A stretch of DNA of 64,000 bases from Mycobacterium deserti (GCF_025345615.1 NZ_JAODWD010000003.1:930001-994000), one strand, 5' to 3'. Shown: positions 38,626 through 50,597, counted from the stretch's first letter. Translations and numbers: made by a program. The notes: generated by a model not told the origin, from the letters alone.

Positions 38626-40029
38626 GTGACCGACACCGTGACGACGCGCGCGGGCAGCTGGCGCGAACTGTTGGGCCCGAAGAACCTCGGCGCCTGCACC
38701 GTTCTGGCGGGCGGTGTCGCGCTGTATGCGACCAACGAGTTCCTCACCATCAGCCTGATGCCCAGCGCCGTCGCCGAGATCGGTGGCCAACGGCTGTATG
38801 TGTGGGTGACGTCGGTGTACCTGGTCGCGTCGGTGATGGCCGCGACGACGGTGCACTCCACACTGATGCGGCTCGGCCCGCGCATCGCCTATCTGTTGGG
38901 GCTCAGCGTGTTCGGCCTCGGAAGCCTGGTATGCGCGCTCGCGCCGACGATGGAGGCGCTGCTGATCGGTCGCACAGTCCAGGGCCTGGCGGGTGGACTG
39001 TTGGCGGGGCTGGGTTATGCGGTCATCAACACCGCTCTGCCGAACACGTTGTGGACCAAGGCATCCGCGCTGGTTTCCGCAATGTGGGGAGTCGGCACCC
39101 TGATCGGTCCGGCCGCGGGCGGCTTGTTCTCCCAATACAGTTCGTGGCGTTGGGCTTTCGGCATGCTCGTCATCCTCACCGTGGTGATGGTGGTAATGGT
39201 GCCGATCGCGCTGCCCGGACGCGGCGATGCCGGAGTCGACGTCGCCAGGACGCCGATCCCGGGGTGGTCCCTGGTTCTGCTGGGGTCAGCGGCGCTGGCC
39301 GTCAGCATGGCGGGGGTACCCCACGATGCCCGCTTCACCGCCGCACTGCTCGTGCTGGGCGCCGTGCTTGTCGCTCTGTTCCTTTTCGCTGACCGGCGAC
39401 TGCCGACAACGGTGTTGCCGCCCACCGCGTTTCGGCCCGGCCCGTTGAAGTGGATCTACCTGAGCATCGGCGTGCTGATGGTCGCCACGATGGTCGAGAT
39501 GTATGTGCCGTTGTTCGGTCAGCGGCTGGCCCACCTCACTCCGGTGGCAGCCGGCTTCCTGGGTGCGGGGCTCGCCATCGGTTGGACGGCCAGCGAGATC
39601 AGCAGTGCGTCACTGCGCGGGAATCGGGCGATCACGCGCACGGTGGCGGTGGCCCCGCTGGTGATGGCCACCGGCCTGGCGTTGGCTGCAGCGACGCAAT
39701 TCAGCGATGCGCCAGTTGGTCTGGTCGCCGTATGGGCCGCCGGGCTCTTCCTTACCGGGACGGGAGTCGGATTGGCATGGCCGCACCTCTCGGCGTGGGC
39801 GATGAGCCGCGTCGACGACCCGGCGGAGGGTCCGGCCGCTGCCGCAGCCATCAACACGGTGCAACTGATCTGCGGGGCGTTCGGCGCCGGTCTTGCCGGC
39901 GTGGTCGTCAATCTCACGGAAACCGGCGGTGCGTCACCGGCGCGCTGGCTGTACGCCACCTTCGCCACCCTGGCCGCGGTCGGCGCCATCGCGTCGTTTC
40001 GCGCGCGGGCGGCGGGCGAACCGGGTTAG
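38626..40029 (+). CDS. MFS drug-efflux transporter (Rv1634 homologue)
   Basis: The 467-aa protein has about 14 helices, with an N-terminal half close to the DHA2-type exporters (VWVTSVYLVASVMAATTVHSTLMRLGPR and GRTVQGLAGGLLAGLGYAVI, motif C-like WGVGTLIGPAAGGLF). It is a proton-driven drug or metabolite exporter. GTG at 38626 fits the promoter geometry. Its last codons overlap the convergent MgtC gene by 4 bp. A MerR-type promoter predicts induction by a redox or drug signal. Confidence 0.88.
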   Translation: MTDTVTTRAGSWRELLGPKNLGACTVLAGGVALYATNEFLTISLMPSAVAEIGGQRLYVWVTSVYLVASVMAATTVHSTLMRLGPRIAYLLGLSVFGLGSLVCALAPTMEALLIGRTVQGLAGGLLAGLGYAVINTALPNTLWTKASALVSAMWGVGTLIGPAAGGLFSQYSSWRWAFGMLVILTVVMVVMVPIALPGRGDAGVDVARTPIPGWSLVLLGSAALAVSMAGVPHDARFTAALLVLGAVLVALFLFADRRLPTTVLPPTAFRPGPLKWIYLSIGVLMVATMVEMYVPLFGQRLAHLTPVAAGFLGAGLAIGWTASEISSASLRGNRAITRTVAVAPLVMATGLALAAATQFSDAPVGLVAVWAAGLFLTGTGVGLAWPHLSAWAMSRVDDPAEGPAAAAAINTVQLICGAFGAGLAGVVVNLTETGGASPARWLYATFATLAAVGAIASFRARAAGEPG

Positions 40030-40757
40030 TCGGGGTCGTCGTCGAGCTGGCGGATGGCGGTGACGCCATCGATGCCGGCGATCACCGTTGGCGCGGTGAG
40101 GACGGCTCGACCCGCCAGGGTCAGCAGAACACCCGAGACGCCGGAGCCGGCGTGCTCACCGGGCGCGTCAACGGCCAGATCGGTGAGCTGCCACTGCCGT
40201 CGGTCACACGCCTGCAGAAGCCGACTCATCACGCCGCGGCCTTCTTCGTAGGTGACGTGCATGGTGACCGACCCACTGAGCCGTGACGCCAACCACTTCG
40301 CCAGCGGCATGAACCCGACGACGATGATGAAGTGCATCGCGGTCACCGTGACGGCGAGCAGGAGCAGGCCAGAGCCAGCGGCCATCCCGATGGCGGCCGA
40401 TTCCCATACGGCAGCTGCTGTGGTCAGCCCGTGCACGGAACCGCGGCGGAAGATAATGATTCCGGCGCCGAGAAACCCGATGCCCGAGACGATTTGGGCC
40501 GCGACGCGAGACGGGTCGACAACGACGAGACCGTCCTGCAGTACGTCGGTGAAGCCGTACTTGCTGACCAGGAGTATCAGCGCAGCCGCCGTTCCGACAA
40601 TGGTCTGGGTGCGCAGCCCCGCGCTCTTGCCCTGGATTTCCCGCTCGAGTCCGATCAGTGCCGTCAGCCCGAAGGCGACGAACAGCTCAACGAGTTGACG
40701 GGTGCCTTGCCCAGGCCCGCCGAAGAACGGCGGGTCGGCGGCCAGCCAGACGACCAT
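40026..40757 (-). CDS. MgtC/SapB family membrane protein
   Basis: The 243-aa protein has an MgtC hydrophobic core: FGLTALIGLEREIQGKSAGLRTQTIVG, QIVSGIGFLGAGIIIFRRGSVHGLTTAAAVW, then a C-terminal cytoplasmic ACT-like domain. MgtC of M. tuberculosis is needed for growth in low Mg2+ and in macrophages. Whether this paralogue has that role is not shown by sequence. Confidence 0.9.
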   Translation of the reverse strand: MVVWLAADPPFFGGPGQGTRQLVELFVAFGLTALIGLEREIQGKSAGLRTQTIVGTAAALILLVSKYGFTDVLQDGLVVVDPSRVAAQIVSGIGFLGAGIIIFRRGSVHGLTTAAAVWESAAIGMAAGSGLLLLAVTVTAMHFIIVVGFMPLAKWLASRLSGSVTMHVTYEEGRGVMSRLLQACDRRQWQLTDLAVDAPGEHAGSGVSGVLLTLAGRAVLTAPTVIAGIDGVTAIRQLDDDPD

Positions 40758-40860
40758 GGCAACAAATTATCCCGGGACGACACGACGATGACTTTCGCCG
40801 CGCCGCGTGGTCCATACCTACGAGGCCATAATCCCGATCGAGTACGAGGAGTGACACCCA

Positions 40861-41619
40861 ATGACCACGACTCTAGGCGCGTACCCCCCGGTCGCCACGC
40901 GCGACGACTGGCTGGCGGCCCGCAAGAAACTGCTTGCCCGCGAACGGGAAGCCACGCATCTGAAAGACGCCGTGAACGCCGAGCGGCGCCGGCTGCCGAT
41001 GGTGAAGGTGGAGAAGGACTACGTCTTCGAGGGGCCGGGCGGCGAGCTGCGGTTGATCGACATGTTCGAAGGTCGACCGCAGCTCTACATCCACCACTTC
41101 ATGTGGGTCGACTCGACCGACGAGGGTTGCCCGAGCTGCACGATGGCAGCCGATCTCTGCTTCACAGAAAGGGACCGTGCGCTGTTGCACGCCAAGGGTG
41201 TGACGTTCGCTGCCGTCTCGCGAGCGCCGTACGCCAGCATCGCGCGCTACAAAGGCAAGCATCCGGCGTGGACGTTCCCGTGGTACTCGTCGCGCGACAA
41301 CGACTTCACCTACGACTACCACGTGACGTTGGATCCTCAGCGCGCGCCGGTCGAGTACAACTACATGACACTCGAGGAGTTGCATGCGGCCGGATTCGCC
41401 GACGACGTTCTGCGCGGTGACTGGCCGGGCGCCAGCGTCTTCGTACGACGCGGTGACGAGGTGTTCCACACCTATTCGACCTATGCACGCGGCCTCGACC
41501 ACTCGTCGCCGGGATATCCATTTCTGGACCTGACGCCGTTCGGCCGTCAGGAGCCGTGGGAGGACTCACCGGCGGGATGGCCGCAGGGCAGCGATGCCGT
41601 CGGCGTACCGATGGAGTAG
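40861..41619 (+). CDS. DUF899 thioredoxin-fold protein
   Basis: The 252-aa protein opens with LAARKKLLAREREATHLKDAVNAERRRLP and VEKDYVFEGPGGELRLIDMFEGRPQL, and has CPSCTMAAD (a CxxC in thioredoxin position) and VSRAPYASIARYK, all DUF899 hallmarks. A GAGGAG ribosome site precedes ATG. The family is predicted to be redox active, with unknown substrates. A CATAAT hexamer lies about 30 bp upstream. Confidence 0.9.
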   Translation: MTTTLGAYPPVATRDDWLAARKKLLAREREATHLKDAVNAERRRLPMVKVEKDYVFEGPGGELRLIDMFEGRPQLYIHHFMWVDSTDEGCPSCTMAADLCFTERDRALLHAKGVTFAAVSRAPYASIARYKGKHPAWTFPWYSSRDNDFTYDYHVTLDPQRAPVEYNYMTLEELHAAGFADDVLRGDWPGASVFVRRGDEVFHTYSTYARGLDHSSPGYPFLDLTPFGRQEPWEDSPAGWPQGSDAVGVPME

Positions 41620-41688
41620 CGAGACCAGCGATCACGACGATTCGAAGGCTGGACCGGTGTCGGCCCCTGCGGCATAGTCGGCCGTGTC

Positions 41689-41759
41689 GCGGGTGTGGCT
41701 GAATGGCTAGGCACCGGCCTGCAAAGCCGTCTACGCGGGTTCGATTCCCGCCACTCGCT
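41689..41759 (+). tRNA. tRNA-Cys (anticodon GCA)
   Basis: The 71-nt sequence folds with acceptor GCGGGTG/CACTCGC (one G-T pair), anticodon stem CGGC/GCCG around the loop CTGCAAA (anticodon GCA), and T-arm CGGG-TTCGATT-CCCG type. CCA is not encoded. Confidence 0.93.
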
Positions 41760-42027
41760 CGCTTTTCGTGGCGACTGGGGCGTCGTGCCTTTGCGCGACT
41801 GGACCACTGGGGCGACGGCGATGTCGGTTCGCAAATCGCGATACGCCGATTACGCTGCAAGGCAAAGCTATTCAGCGCATCTGGGCGCAATCGAGCGCGA
41901 CGTTTGCCGGGCTGCACGGCGGCACGCCGACGATGGCGCTCCTCGAATCAACCTTGCGCTCGGAGATAAGATCTACTCGGGTCGGATGATTGAAATTGCT
42001 GCATTAGTAGGGGTTTTCATCGTGAAC

Positions 42028-42300
42028 ATGAAGAAGATCGGCGAAGCGGCGATCGTCGGCGCGTTAGCCGTGACGGCACTGGGCGTGGGCGCGGGTGTTG
42101 CCAATGCAGATGAGGCGATCGCCAGTTCTGCGGGTAACGCGTGGGCAATCGACCGCCCGGACTGGGACGACGACTGGCGCGGCCCGAAGTGGGACGACCG
42201 GCGTTGGGACGGTCCGCGGTACTGGAACGGGCCGCAGTACGGCAACTGCGCGTGGGTGCCGCCCGCGGTGTCGATGTGGGTCCCGCCGGCCGTCTGCTAG
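42028..42300 (+). CDS. Small secreted Trp/Asp/Pro-rich protein
   Basis: The 90-aa product has a signal peptide (MKKIGEAAIVGALAVTALG, cleavage after ANA near residue 27) and a mature part dominated by W-D-D and P-R-W repeats (DRPDWDDDWRGPKWDDRRW), ending with two V-P-P-A-V units and two Cys. I recognise no family. ATG at 42028 or GTG at 42022 could start it. The 268 bp between tRNA-Cys and this gene contains no other gene that I can support. Confidence 0.65.
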   Translation: MKKIGEAAIVGALAVTALGVGAGVANADEAIASSAGNAWAIDRPDWDDDWRGPKWDDRRWDGPRYWNGPQYGNCAWVPPAVSMWVPPAVC

Positions 42301-42950
42301 CGGCTCACCAGGCCCGCGGCGAAGCGTAAATCCGCGACCAGCCCGTCGAACGCCTTCTCTCGATCCTCCGGCGGACCGCGGAGAACCGACGACGGGTGGA
42401 CGGTGACCGCGACCGCGGGATCGACGTCGAGGTCGGTGAAGTCGGACGGGATTCGGAGCGCCTCGCCGCGGTGGGCGGTGAGCCGGAATGTGCCGCCCAT
42501 CAGAGCCTGTGCCGCGGTCGCGCCCATCAACACCACGACATCCGGTCGCACGGAGTCCAATTCGGACAACAGCCACGGCCTGCAGGCCACGACCTCGGTA
42601 CGGCCGGGCGTCTTGTGGATGCGGCGCGTTCCGCGCTCGGGCAGGGTGAACTTGAAGTGCTTCACCGCGTTGGTGACGTAGGCGCGGCTGCGGTCGATTT
42701 CCGCGGCGGCGAGTGCCTTGTCGAGCAGCTTGCCCGCAGGGCCTACGAATGGCTTTCCGGCCTTGTCCTCCTGATCGCCGGGTTGCTCACCCACGAGCAT
42801 GATGTCGGCCTTCGGTGTGCCCTCGCCGAACACGGTCTGGGTCGCGTTGAGGTACAGGTCGCAGCCCTTGCAGGACTGCGCGGCGTCCGCCAACGCGGCG
42901 AGATCTGCTGTGTCGGGGACGTGCTCCGCGGCGCTGCTTTTCGCGGCCAT
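42297..42950 (-). CDS. udgX: UdgX-type uracil-DNA glycosylase (covalent uracil-DNA binder)
   Basis: The 217-aa protein has the UDG motif 1 GEQPGDQEDKAGKPFVGPAG (residues 54-73), motif 3 HPSSVLR (185-191) and, decisively, the insert RRIHKTPGRTEV containing His112. This corresponds to the His that in M. smegmatis UdgX forms a covalent bond with uracil-excised DNA. Fe-S ligands visible are Cys27, Cys30 and Cys123, and the position of the remaining family 4 Cys reads His98 (AVKHFKF). The protein should bind uracil DNA irreversibly and guide repair. Confidence 0.92.
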   Translation of the reverse strand: MAAKSSAAEHVPDTADLAALADAAQSCKGCDLYLNATQTVFGEGTPKADIMLVGEQPGDQEDKAGKPFVGPAGKLLDKALAAAEIDRSRAYVTNAVKHFKFTLPERGTRRIHKTPGRTEVVACRPWLLSELDSVRPDVVVLMGATAAQALMGGTFRLTAHRGEALRIPSDFTDLDVDPAVAVTVHPSSVLRGPPEDREKAFDGLVADLRFAAGLVSR

Positions 42951-43247
42951 GACGAGCGAGTACCCGCCTCAGCCGCGCTCACGCATCGGGCGTTTAATTG
43001 ACGTCCTTTGAATTTCACCGCGGGCCCGCTGAACGGTGACGCGGCATACCTTCTGCGCCAACGATTTTGTCGCCGGATCGCCGCGCCGCCACAATCCGGA
43101 ATTCGTCGTGCGCCGCCCGGTGTAGGCGAGGTCACGTACTGCGGGTCCAGGTGACGTTGCCTGTAGAAGTCCACGAAATAGCAGGCAAATGGGGTCTGAC
43201 GGGTTACTGTCTCGGGTGGTGTTGAAAAAGACTCTGGGAGGATATGA

Positions 43248-43691
43248 ATGAGTGCCTACAAGACCGTCTTGGTTGGCACGGACGGATCGGATTCATCGCT
43301 GCGCGCGGTGGAAAAGGCTGGTCATATCGCCGGAGAGGACGCCACGCTGATCGTTGCGACGGCCTACTTCCCCCAGTCCGAAGACCAGCGAGCCGCTGAC
43401 GTGCTCAAGGACGAGGGCTACAAGATGGCCGGCAACGCCCCCATTTACGCGATCCTTCGCGAGGCCAGGGATCGCGCGCACCAGGCGGGTGCCAAGAACG
43501 TGGAGGAGAAGGCGATCGTCGGGGCGCCGGTCGACGCGCTTGTGGAACTGGCCGAGGAAGTCAAGGCCGACCTTCTGGTGGTCGGAAACGTCGGGCTGTC
43601 CACCATCGCAGGGCGCCTGCTCGGTTCGGTGCCGGCGAATGTGGCGCGGCGGTCCAAGTCCGATGTGCTGATCGTGCACACCACGCCGTAA
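43248..43691 (+). CDS. Universal stress protein (Rv1636/TB15.3 homologue)
   Basis: The 147-aa single-domain USP has the nucleotide-binding pattern: VLVGTDGSDSS at the N-terminus and [33 protein letters not shown] (G-2x-G-9x-G-S/T type) at the C-terminus. Rv1636 binds cAMP, which makes a link with the adenylyl cyclase in this window plausible. A GGGAGGA ribosome site fits ATG 43248. Its 3' 131 bp are overlapped by the convergent lnt frame. The 297 bp upstream holds no gene I can support. Confidence 0.93.
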   Translation: MSAYKTVLVGTDGSDSSLRAVEKAGHIAGEDATLIVATAYFPQSEDQRAADVLKDEGYKMAGNAPIYAILREARDRAHQAGAKNVEEKAIVGAPVDALVELAEEVKADLLVVGNVGLSTIAGRLLGSVPANVARRSKSDVLIVHTTP

Positions 43692-45096
43692 AGCTCAGCA
43701 CCGCCGCCAGGACCACCCAGTCGCCGAGGCGCTGATAGACGGTTGCTTGCGACCCCAACGGGATGTCGACGATCATCACGCCGCGCTGCGCGGCGGGCAG
43801 CCACCCGAGTTCGCGTCCGCGCGCGTCGAAAGCCGAACTGACGCCGGATATCCCGGCATGTACCACCGGGCGGCCGACTTCGACCGCGTGCACCGCTGTC
43901 ATGCCGGCCAATTGCGGCTGCGCCCAACTGCCCTGGTACGACGACGTCGCACTCTGGTAGGCCAGCAGGGCGGCGCCGCGGTCCACGACGCGGCGAGGGA
44001 GGTCCGAGAACGTCGCCTCGAAGCTGATCAGGGGTCCCACGGCCCCCGCGTCGGTGTCCAGCACGACCGGTCCGTCACCACGACGGCGGTCCTCGCCGGC
44101 GGCCGGAGTGTGCCGGGTGACCCAGCCGAGCAGCCTCCGCAACGGCACATATTCGCCGAACGGCACCAACCGGCTCTTCGCATACGCGCCGCGCGCACCG
44201 TTCTCACCGATGAGCACCGACGACTTGTAGATACCGCCGTCAGCGGCCCGCGCGTCGACGTTGACCAGTAAGTCGGCGCCGACCCGTCGTCGCAGGGCCA
44301 CCAGGTCGGTCATCACGTCCGGCCGGGTGGCCAGGTCGACGCCCACGCTGCTCTCGCCCCAAACCACCAGGTCGACCCGGTTGCCGGTCAACCCGGCAGT
44401 GAGCGCCTCGCCGGCGGCTTGACGAGCGGTCGCGTCGACGATGTCACCCGGTTGCACCAGCGCGACCCGCACGGTCGGGCCGGCCGACGGCGCTGGCCCG
44501 ATCCAGTACCAGAGCGGACCGATCGCGGCCAGCACGACGGGTAGCGCGATCGCCAGCGCCGAGCGCAGCAGAAGGGCGCCGACGACGGCGGTGTTGACTG
44601 CGACGACCAGGAAACTGACCAACCACACCCCGCCGATCGACGCCGGCGACAGCGTCGCCGACTGGTTCCACTGCGACGCACCGAGCAGCGCCCACGGCCC
44701 GCCGAGGCGGTGCCACGACCGCACGGTTTCGGCGATCACCCAGGCCGACGGAAGGACCAGCACCGCGACCGATACCCGGGCCGGCGTGAGGTTCCCGGCA
44801 AGCAACCGCTGCGCCGCCCAACCCCACGGCAGCCAGAGCACCCCGACCGCGAACGCGAACACGACCAGCAGCGGACCCGCGCTCGGCCACAGCCAGTATT
44901 GGGTGACCAGGACGAAACCGGCCATCCCGGCCCACGCCCGGACCGCACCCTGCGCACCGGTCGGCGCGGCGCGGACCACGAACAACAGCGGGACGAGCCC
45001 GGCCCACGCCAGCCACCACCACGATGGCGCGGGAAAGGCCAGCGCGGGCAGCGTGCCAGCAGCGGCTGCCGCCGCGACGCCCCGGAAGGAGATCAG
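43561..45096 (-). CDS. lnt: Apolipoprotein N-acyltransferase (Lnt), probable CTG start
   Basis: The protein has several N-terminal helices and a nitrilase-fold domain with the triad region: Glu in VVWGESSVG, Lys in [14 protein letters not shown], and the nucleophile position occupied by Ser in PLISFEATF, where Lnt normally has Cys. A final helix follows ([13 protein letters not shown]). No ATG/GTG/TTG lies upstream of TTG 44985, yet the frame encodes the missing first helix ([19 protein letters not shown]) back to CTG at 45096, which overlaps the aldolase stop as CTGA. The start and the Cys-to-Ser change both make activity uncertain. The last 43 codons run antisense to the USP gene. Confidence 0.75.
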   Translation of the reverse strand: MISFRGVAAAAAAGTLPALAFPAPSWWWLAWAGLVPLLFVVRAAPTGAQGAVRAWAGMAGFVLVTQYWLWPSAGPLLVVFAFAVGVLWLPWGWAAQRLLAGNLTPARVSVAVLVLPSAWVIAETVRSWHRLGGPWALLGASQWNQSATLSPASIGGVWLVSFLVVAVNTAVVGALLLRSALAIALPVVLAAIGPLWYWIGPAPSAGPTVRVALVQPGDIVDATARQAAGEALTAGLTGNRVDLVVWGESSVGVDLATRPDVMTDLVALRRRVGADLLVNVDARAADGGIYKSSVLIGENGARGAYAKSRLVPFGEYVPLRRLLGWVTRHTPAAGEDRRRGDGPVVLDTDAGAVGPLISFEATFSDLPRRVVDRGAALLAYQSATSSYQGSWAQPQLAGMTAVHAVEVGRPVVHAGISGVSSAFDARGRELGWLPAAQRGVMIVDIPLGSQATVYQRLGDWVVLAAVLSFTAWCARSAHRTWTAAPHSPAPNRAGALRWWTARRFRPPEGRP

Positions 45097-45977
45097 GTAG
45101 CCGACGCCTTGGCGATGCCGGCGATCGCCGCATCGAGGGTCGCGTTGAACTCCTCGTCGCTCTGCTGCGCGGTGAGACCCTCCGTCAGCGCACGGGAGAA
45201 GCTCGCGATCACGCCGTTGTTGCGCGAAAGCTTCTCGTTGGCGTCGTCGCGGCTGTAGCCGCCGGAAAGCGCGACCACACGCAGCACCTTCGGGTGATCG
45301 ACGAGCTGCTTGTAGAGGTTGTCGGTGTCGGGCAGCGTCAGCTTGAGCATGACGACCTGGTCGTCCGGAAGGTTGTTGACGCCCTCGAGCAGTGCGTCGT
45401 TCAGCTGGTCTTCGGCCTCGGCCTTCTTGGGGCTCTTGATGTCGACCTCGGGCTCGATGATCGGCACGAGGCCTTTGGCGAGCACCTGCTGCGCGATCTC
45501 GAACTGCTGCGCCACCACTGCGTCCAGGCCGGCGCCGGGCAACTTGATGACCGACCGCTCCTTGGTGCCGAAGATGCCCTTGGCGACCGCACGGTCCAAC
45601 AGGTCATCGAGGCCGGGCATCGGCTTCATCACCTGCGCGCCGTCCTTCTCCTCGGCGAGGCCCTTGTCGATCTTCAGGAAGGGCACGACGTTCTTGACGT
45701 TCCACAGGTACTCGGCGGCTGGACGGCCGTCGAACTCACGGTCCATGGTCATCTCGAAAAGGATCGCGCCGAGGATGCGGTCGCCGTCGAAGGCGGGGCT
45801 CGTCACGATGCGGGTGCGCATCTCGTGCACGAGATCGAACATCTTGTCGTCGCCGGAGTACGCGTCCTCTTCGATGCCGTACAGCTTGAGCGCCTTAGGG
45901 GTGCTTCCACCGCTCTGATCGAGCGCCGCGATGAAGCCTGCGCCGCTCTTGGCCTTCTTTAACTGGTCCTCATTCAT
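45093..45977 (-). CDS. Class I fructose-bisphosphate aldolase
   Basis: The 294-aa protein is a class I (Schiff-base) aldolase of the bacterial FdaB type: [40 protein letters not shown] and the probable Schiff-base Lys212 in VVMLKLTLP. Mycobacteria rely mainly on a class II Zn enzyme, so this is an accessory, metal-independent aldolase, perhaps for gluconeogenesis or Zn limitation. It is co-directional with lnt, with overlapping stop and start. The 88-bp gap upstream holds its ribosome site. Confidence 0.92.
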   Translation of the reverse strand: MNEDQLKKAKSGAGFIAALDQSGGSTPKALKLYGIEEDAYSGDDKMFDLVHEMRTRIVTSPAFDGDRILGAILFEMTMDREFDGRPAAEYLWNVKNVVPFLKIDKGLAEEKDGAQVMKPMPGLDDLLDRAVAKGIFGTKERSVIKLPGAGLDAVVAQQFEIAQQVLAKGLVPIIEPEVDIKSPKKAEAEDQLNDALLEGVNNLPDDQVVMLKLTLPDTDNLYKQLVDHPKVLRVVALSGGYSRDDANEKLSRNNGVIASFSRALTEGLTAQQSDEEFNATLDAAIAGIAKASAT

Positions 45978-46065
45978 CCCTGTCTCCTCAACGACTTCCC
46001 GCGATCAGATTAGGACAGTGAAGTCATGGCGTTGCCCGTGCCCACTGCATATGTCACTGGAGAAC

Positions 46066-46935
46066 CTAGCGAAGTACTCGGGTGAACTGCCTGATCGGGT
46101 GGACGCCGTGCAAGTCGCGGTAGGACGGCGGCTGACGGTCCCCGTCGTCCTTGATGCCGTACTCGACCGCCAATTCCGCCCCGATCAGCGTCTGTCCGCT
46201 CTTGTCCATCAACCCGGGGTCGTTGAACAGCGCCCAGATGAGGTGTCCGGTCAACTCCGGGGTCTCGGAGTTCGCCAGCAGGTGGTCGAACTTCTCCGGG
46301 GCGGCGGCGACGAGATTCTTGAATCGCTCGGTCAGAAGCACGCCCATCCAGATTGACAGCGCCGCGATGCCGTGGTCCCTGAAGTCGACGGCCATGTCCG
46401 CGGCCATCTTGTCCATACCGGCCTTGTGCACGCCGTACGCCGGGCCGAAGACGTAATGCGCTGCGCCGGGTGCCGAGGTGAAGACGACGAGTCCGCGGCG
46501 TTGCGGAACCATCAGCGGAGCGGCGTGCACCGTCGCGACGTATCCGCTGCGCAGACCGACGTCGAGCGTGTCGATGACGTTGACCGGCTTCTCCCAGAAC
46601 GGCCTTCGAGCCATCACCTCGTCGCGGATGATCGCGGCGTTGTTCACCAGGATGTCGAGCCGGCCCTGTTCGCGCCCTACCCGTTCGAACAGCGCTTTGG
46701 TCTGGGCGTCGTCAGAGTGGTCGACGCGCACGGCGATGCCGGTGCCACCGGCCGATGTCACCAGCTCCGCGGTCTCGTGGATGGTGCCGCCCAGCGGCGA
46801 CTCACCGGCGCTCTGCGTGCGGCCGGTGACGTACACCGTGCACCCGTGGCTGCCGAGGGCGTGCGCGATCCCGAGCCCCGCGCCGCGGCTGGCGCCCGTG
46901 ACAACGGCGACCGGGGTGCCGGTGTCGTCTACCAA
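46066..46935 (-). CDS. Short-chain dehydrogenase/reductase
   Basis: The 289-aa protein has the Rossmann motif VVTGASRGAGLGIA near residues 11-24, NNAA (LDILVNNAAI) and a catalytic Ser (VFTSAPG) with Tyr-x3-Lys (PAYGVHKAG). It uses NAD(P)H on an unknown substrate. I choose TTG at 46935 because GGAGAG lies 8-13 nt upstream and it overlaps the MBL stop; GTG at 46950 is an alternative. The frame runs to 47088 without coding sense. Confidence 0.85.
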   Translation of the reverse strand: MVDDTGTPVAVVTGASRGAGLGIAHALGSHGCTVYVTGRTQSAGESPLGGTIHETAELVTSAGGTGIAVRVDHSDDAQTKALFERVGREQGRLDILVNNAAIIRDEVMARRPFWEKPVNVIDTLDVGLRSGYVATVHAAPLMVPQRRGLVVFTSAPGAAHYVFGPAYGVHKAGMDKMAADMAVDFRDHGIAALSIWMGVLLTERFKNLVAAAPEKFDHLLANSETPELTGHLIWALFNDPGLMDKSGQTLIGAELAVEYGIKDDGDRQPPSYRDLHGVHPIRQFTRVLR

Positions 46936-47600
46936 CCGCGTTCTCTCCACTCGCTCAGATGCGGACGTTCGGCGCCCAGCGTCGTGTCGTCGCCGTGGCC
47001 CGGGTACACCGCCGTCGCGTCCCCGTAGACGTCGAACACCCGGCTGGTCACGTCGTCGAGCAGCTTGTCGAAGTCGCCCTCTTCCCACGTCTTGCCGACG
47101 CCGCCGGGAAACAGGCAGTCGCCGGTGAACAGGTGGGTCGTGTCGTCCGCGCCGTCGAGCGCCAGCGCCACCGACCCGGGGGTGTGGCCCCGCAGGTGGA
47201 TGACGTCCAACGACAGCTCGCCGATCTCGACGGTGTCGCCGTGGGCGAGCGTGCGGTCCGGTTTCACCGGCAACGGATCGCTATCCAACTGATGTGCGGC
47301 GGTCGGGACGCCGGTGGCCTTGGCCACCTGCTCCAACGCCAGCCAGTGGTCGGGGTGCTGGTGACTGGTGACGATCAACGACAGCGTGGGCGCGTACTTG
47401 TCGATCAGCTCGAGGAGGATCTCGGCGTCGTTGGCGGCGTCGATGAGTAGCGTCTGGCCGGTCTGGGAACACGTGACCAGGTAGGCGTTGTTGTCCATCG
47501 GGCCCACTGAAGCCTTGACGATCGACGCGCCGGGAAGGGTTCGCCGAGCTGCGTTTCCGGGTTCGACGTGGCCGGTGTAGTTGTCGTCGACGACGGTCAT
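46929..47600 (-). CDS. Metallo-beta-lactamase-fold hydrolase (Rv1637c homologue)
   Basis: The 223-aa protein has the metal-binding motif HQHPDH (residues 80-85), further ligands in LRGHTPGSV and FTGDCLF, and the C-terminal PGHGDDTTLG. This is the glyoxalase II-like branch. ATG at 47600 is used; the much longer frame to 48776 is antisense to uvrA. It is divergent from uvrA, with 87 bp between start codons. Confidence 0.88.
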   Translation of the reverse strand: MTVVDDNYTGHVEPGNAARRTLPGASIVKASVGPMDNNAYLVTCSQTGQTLLIDAANDAEILLELIDKYAPTLSLIVTSHQHPDHWLALEQVAKATGVPTAAHQLDSDPLPVKPDRTLAHGDTVEIGELSLDVIHLRGHTPGSVALALDGADDTTHLFTGDCLFPGGVGKTWEEGDFDKLLDDVTSRVFDVYGDATAVYPGHGDDTTLGAERPHLSEWRERGW

Positions 47601-47630
47601 GGTCCTCACCGTATCGGGCTTGGCTGAGGC

Positions 47631-47653
47631 TTGTCGGTGGGTCGACATAGCAT
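47631..47653 (+). promoter_or_regulatory. PafBC/RecA-NDp-type damage promoter of uvrA
   Basis: TTGTCGGTG-N8-TAGCAT fits tTGTCRGTG-N8-TAnnnT exactly. Transcription would start near 47660 and give a leader of about 28 nt that carries GGAGGG (47673-47678), well placed for the GTG at 47688. Confidence 0.82.
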
Positions 47654-47687
47654 GGGCCTCAACTATGTCTTCGGAGGGAATTACCGG

Positions 47688-50593
<2,906 letters not shown>

Positions 50594-50597
<4 letters not shown>

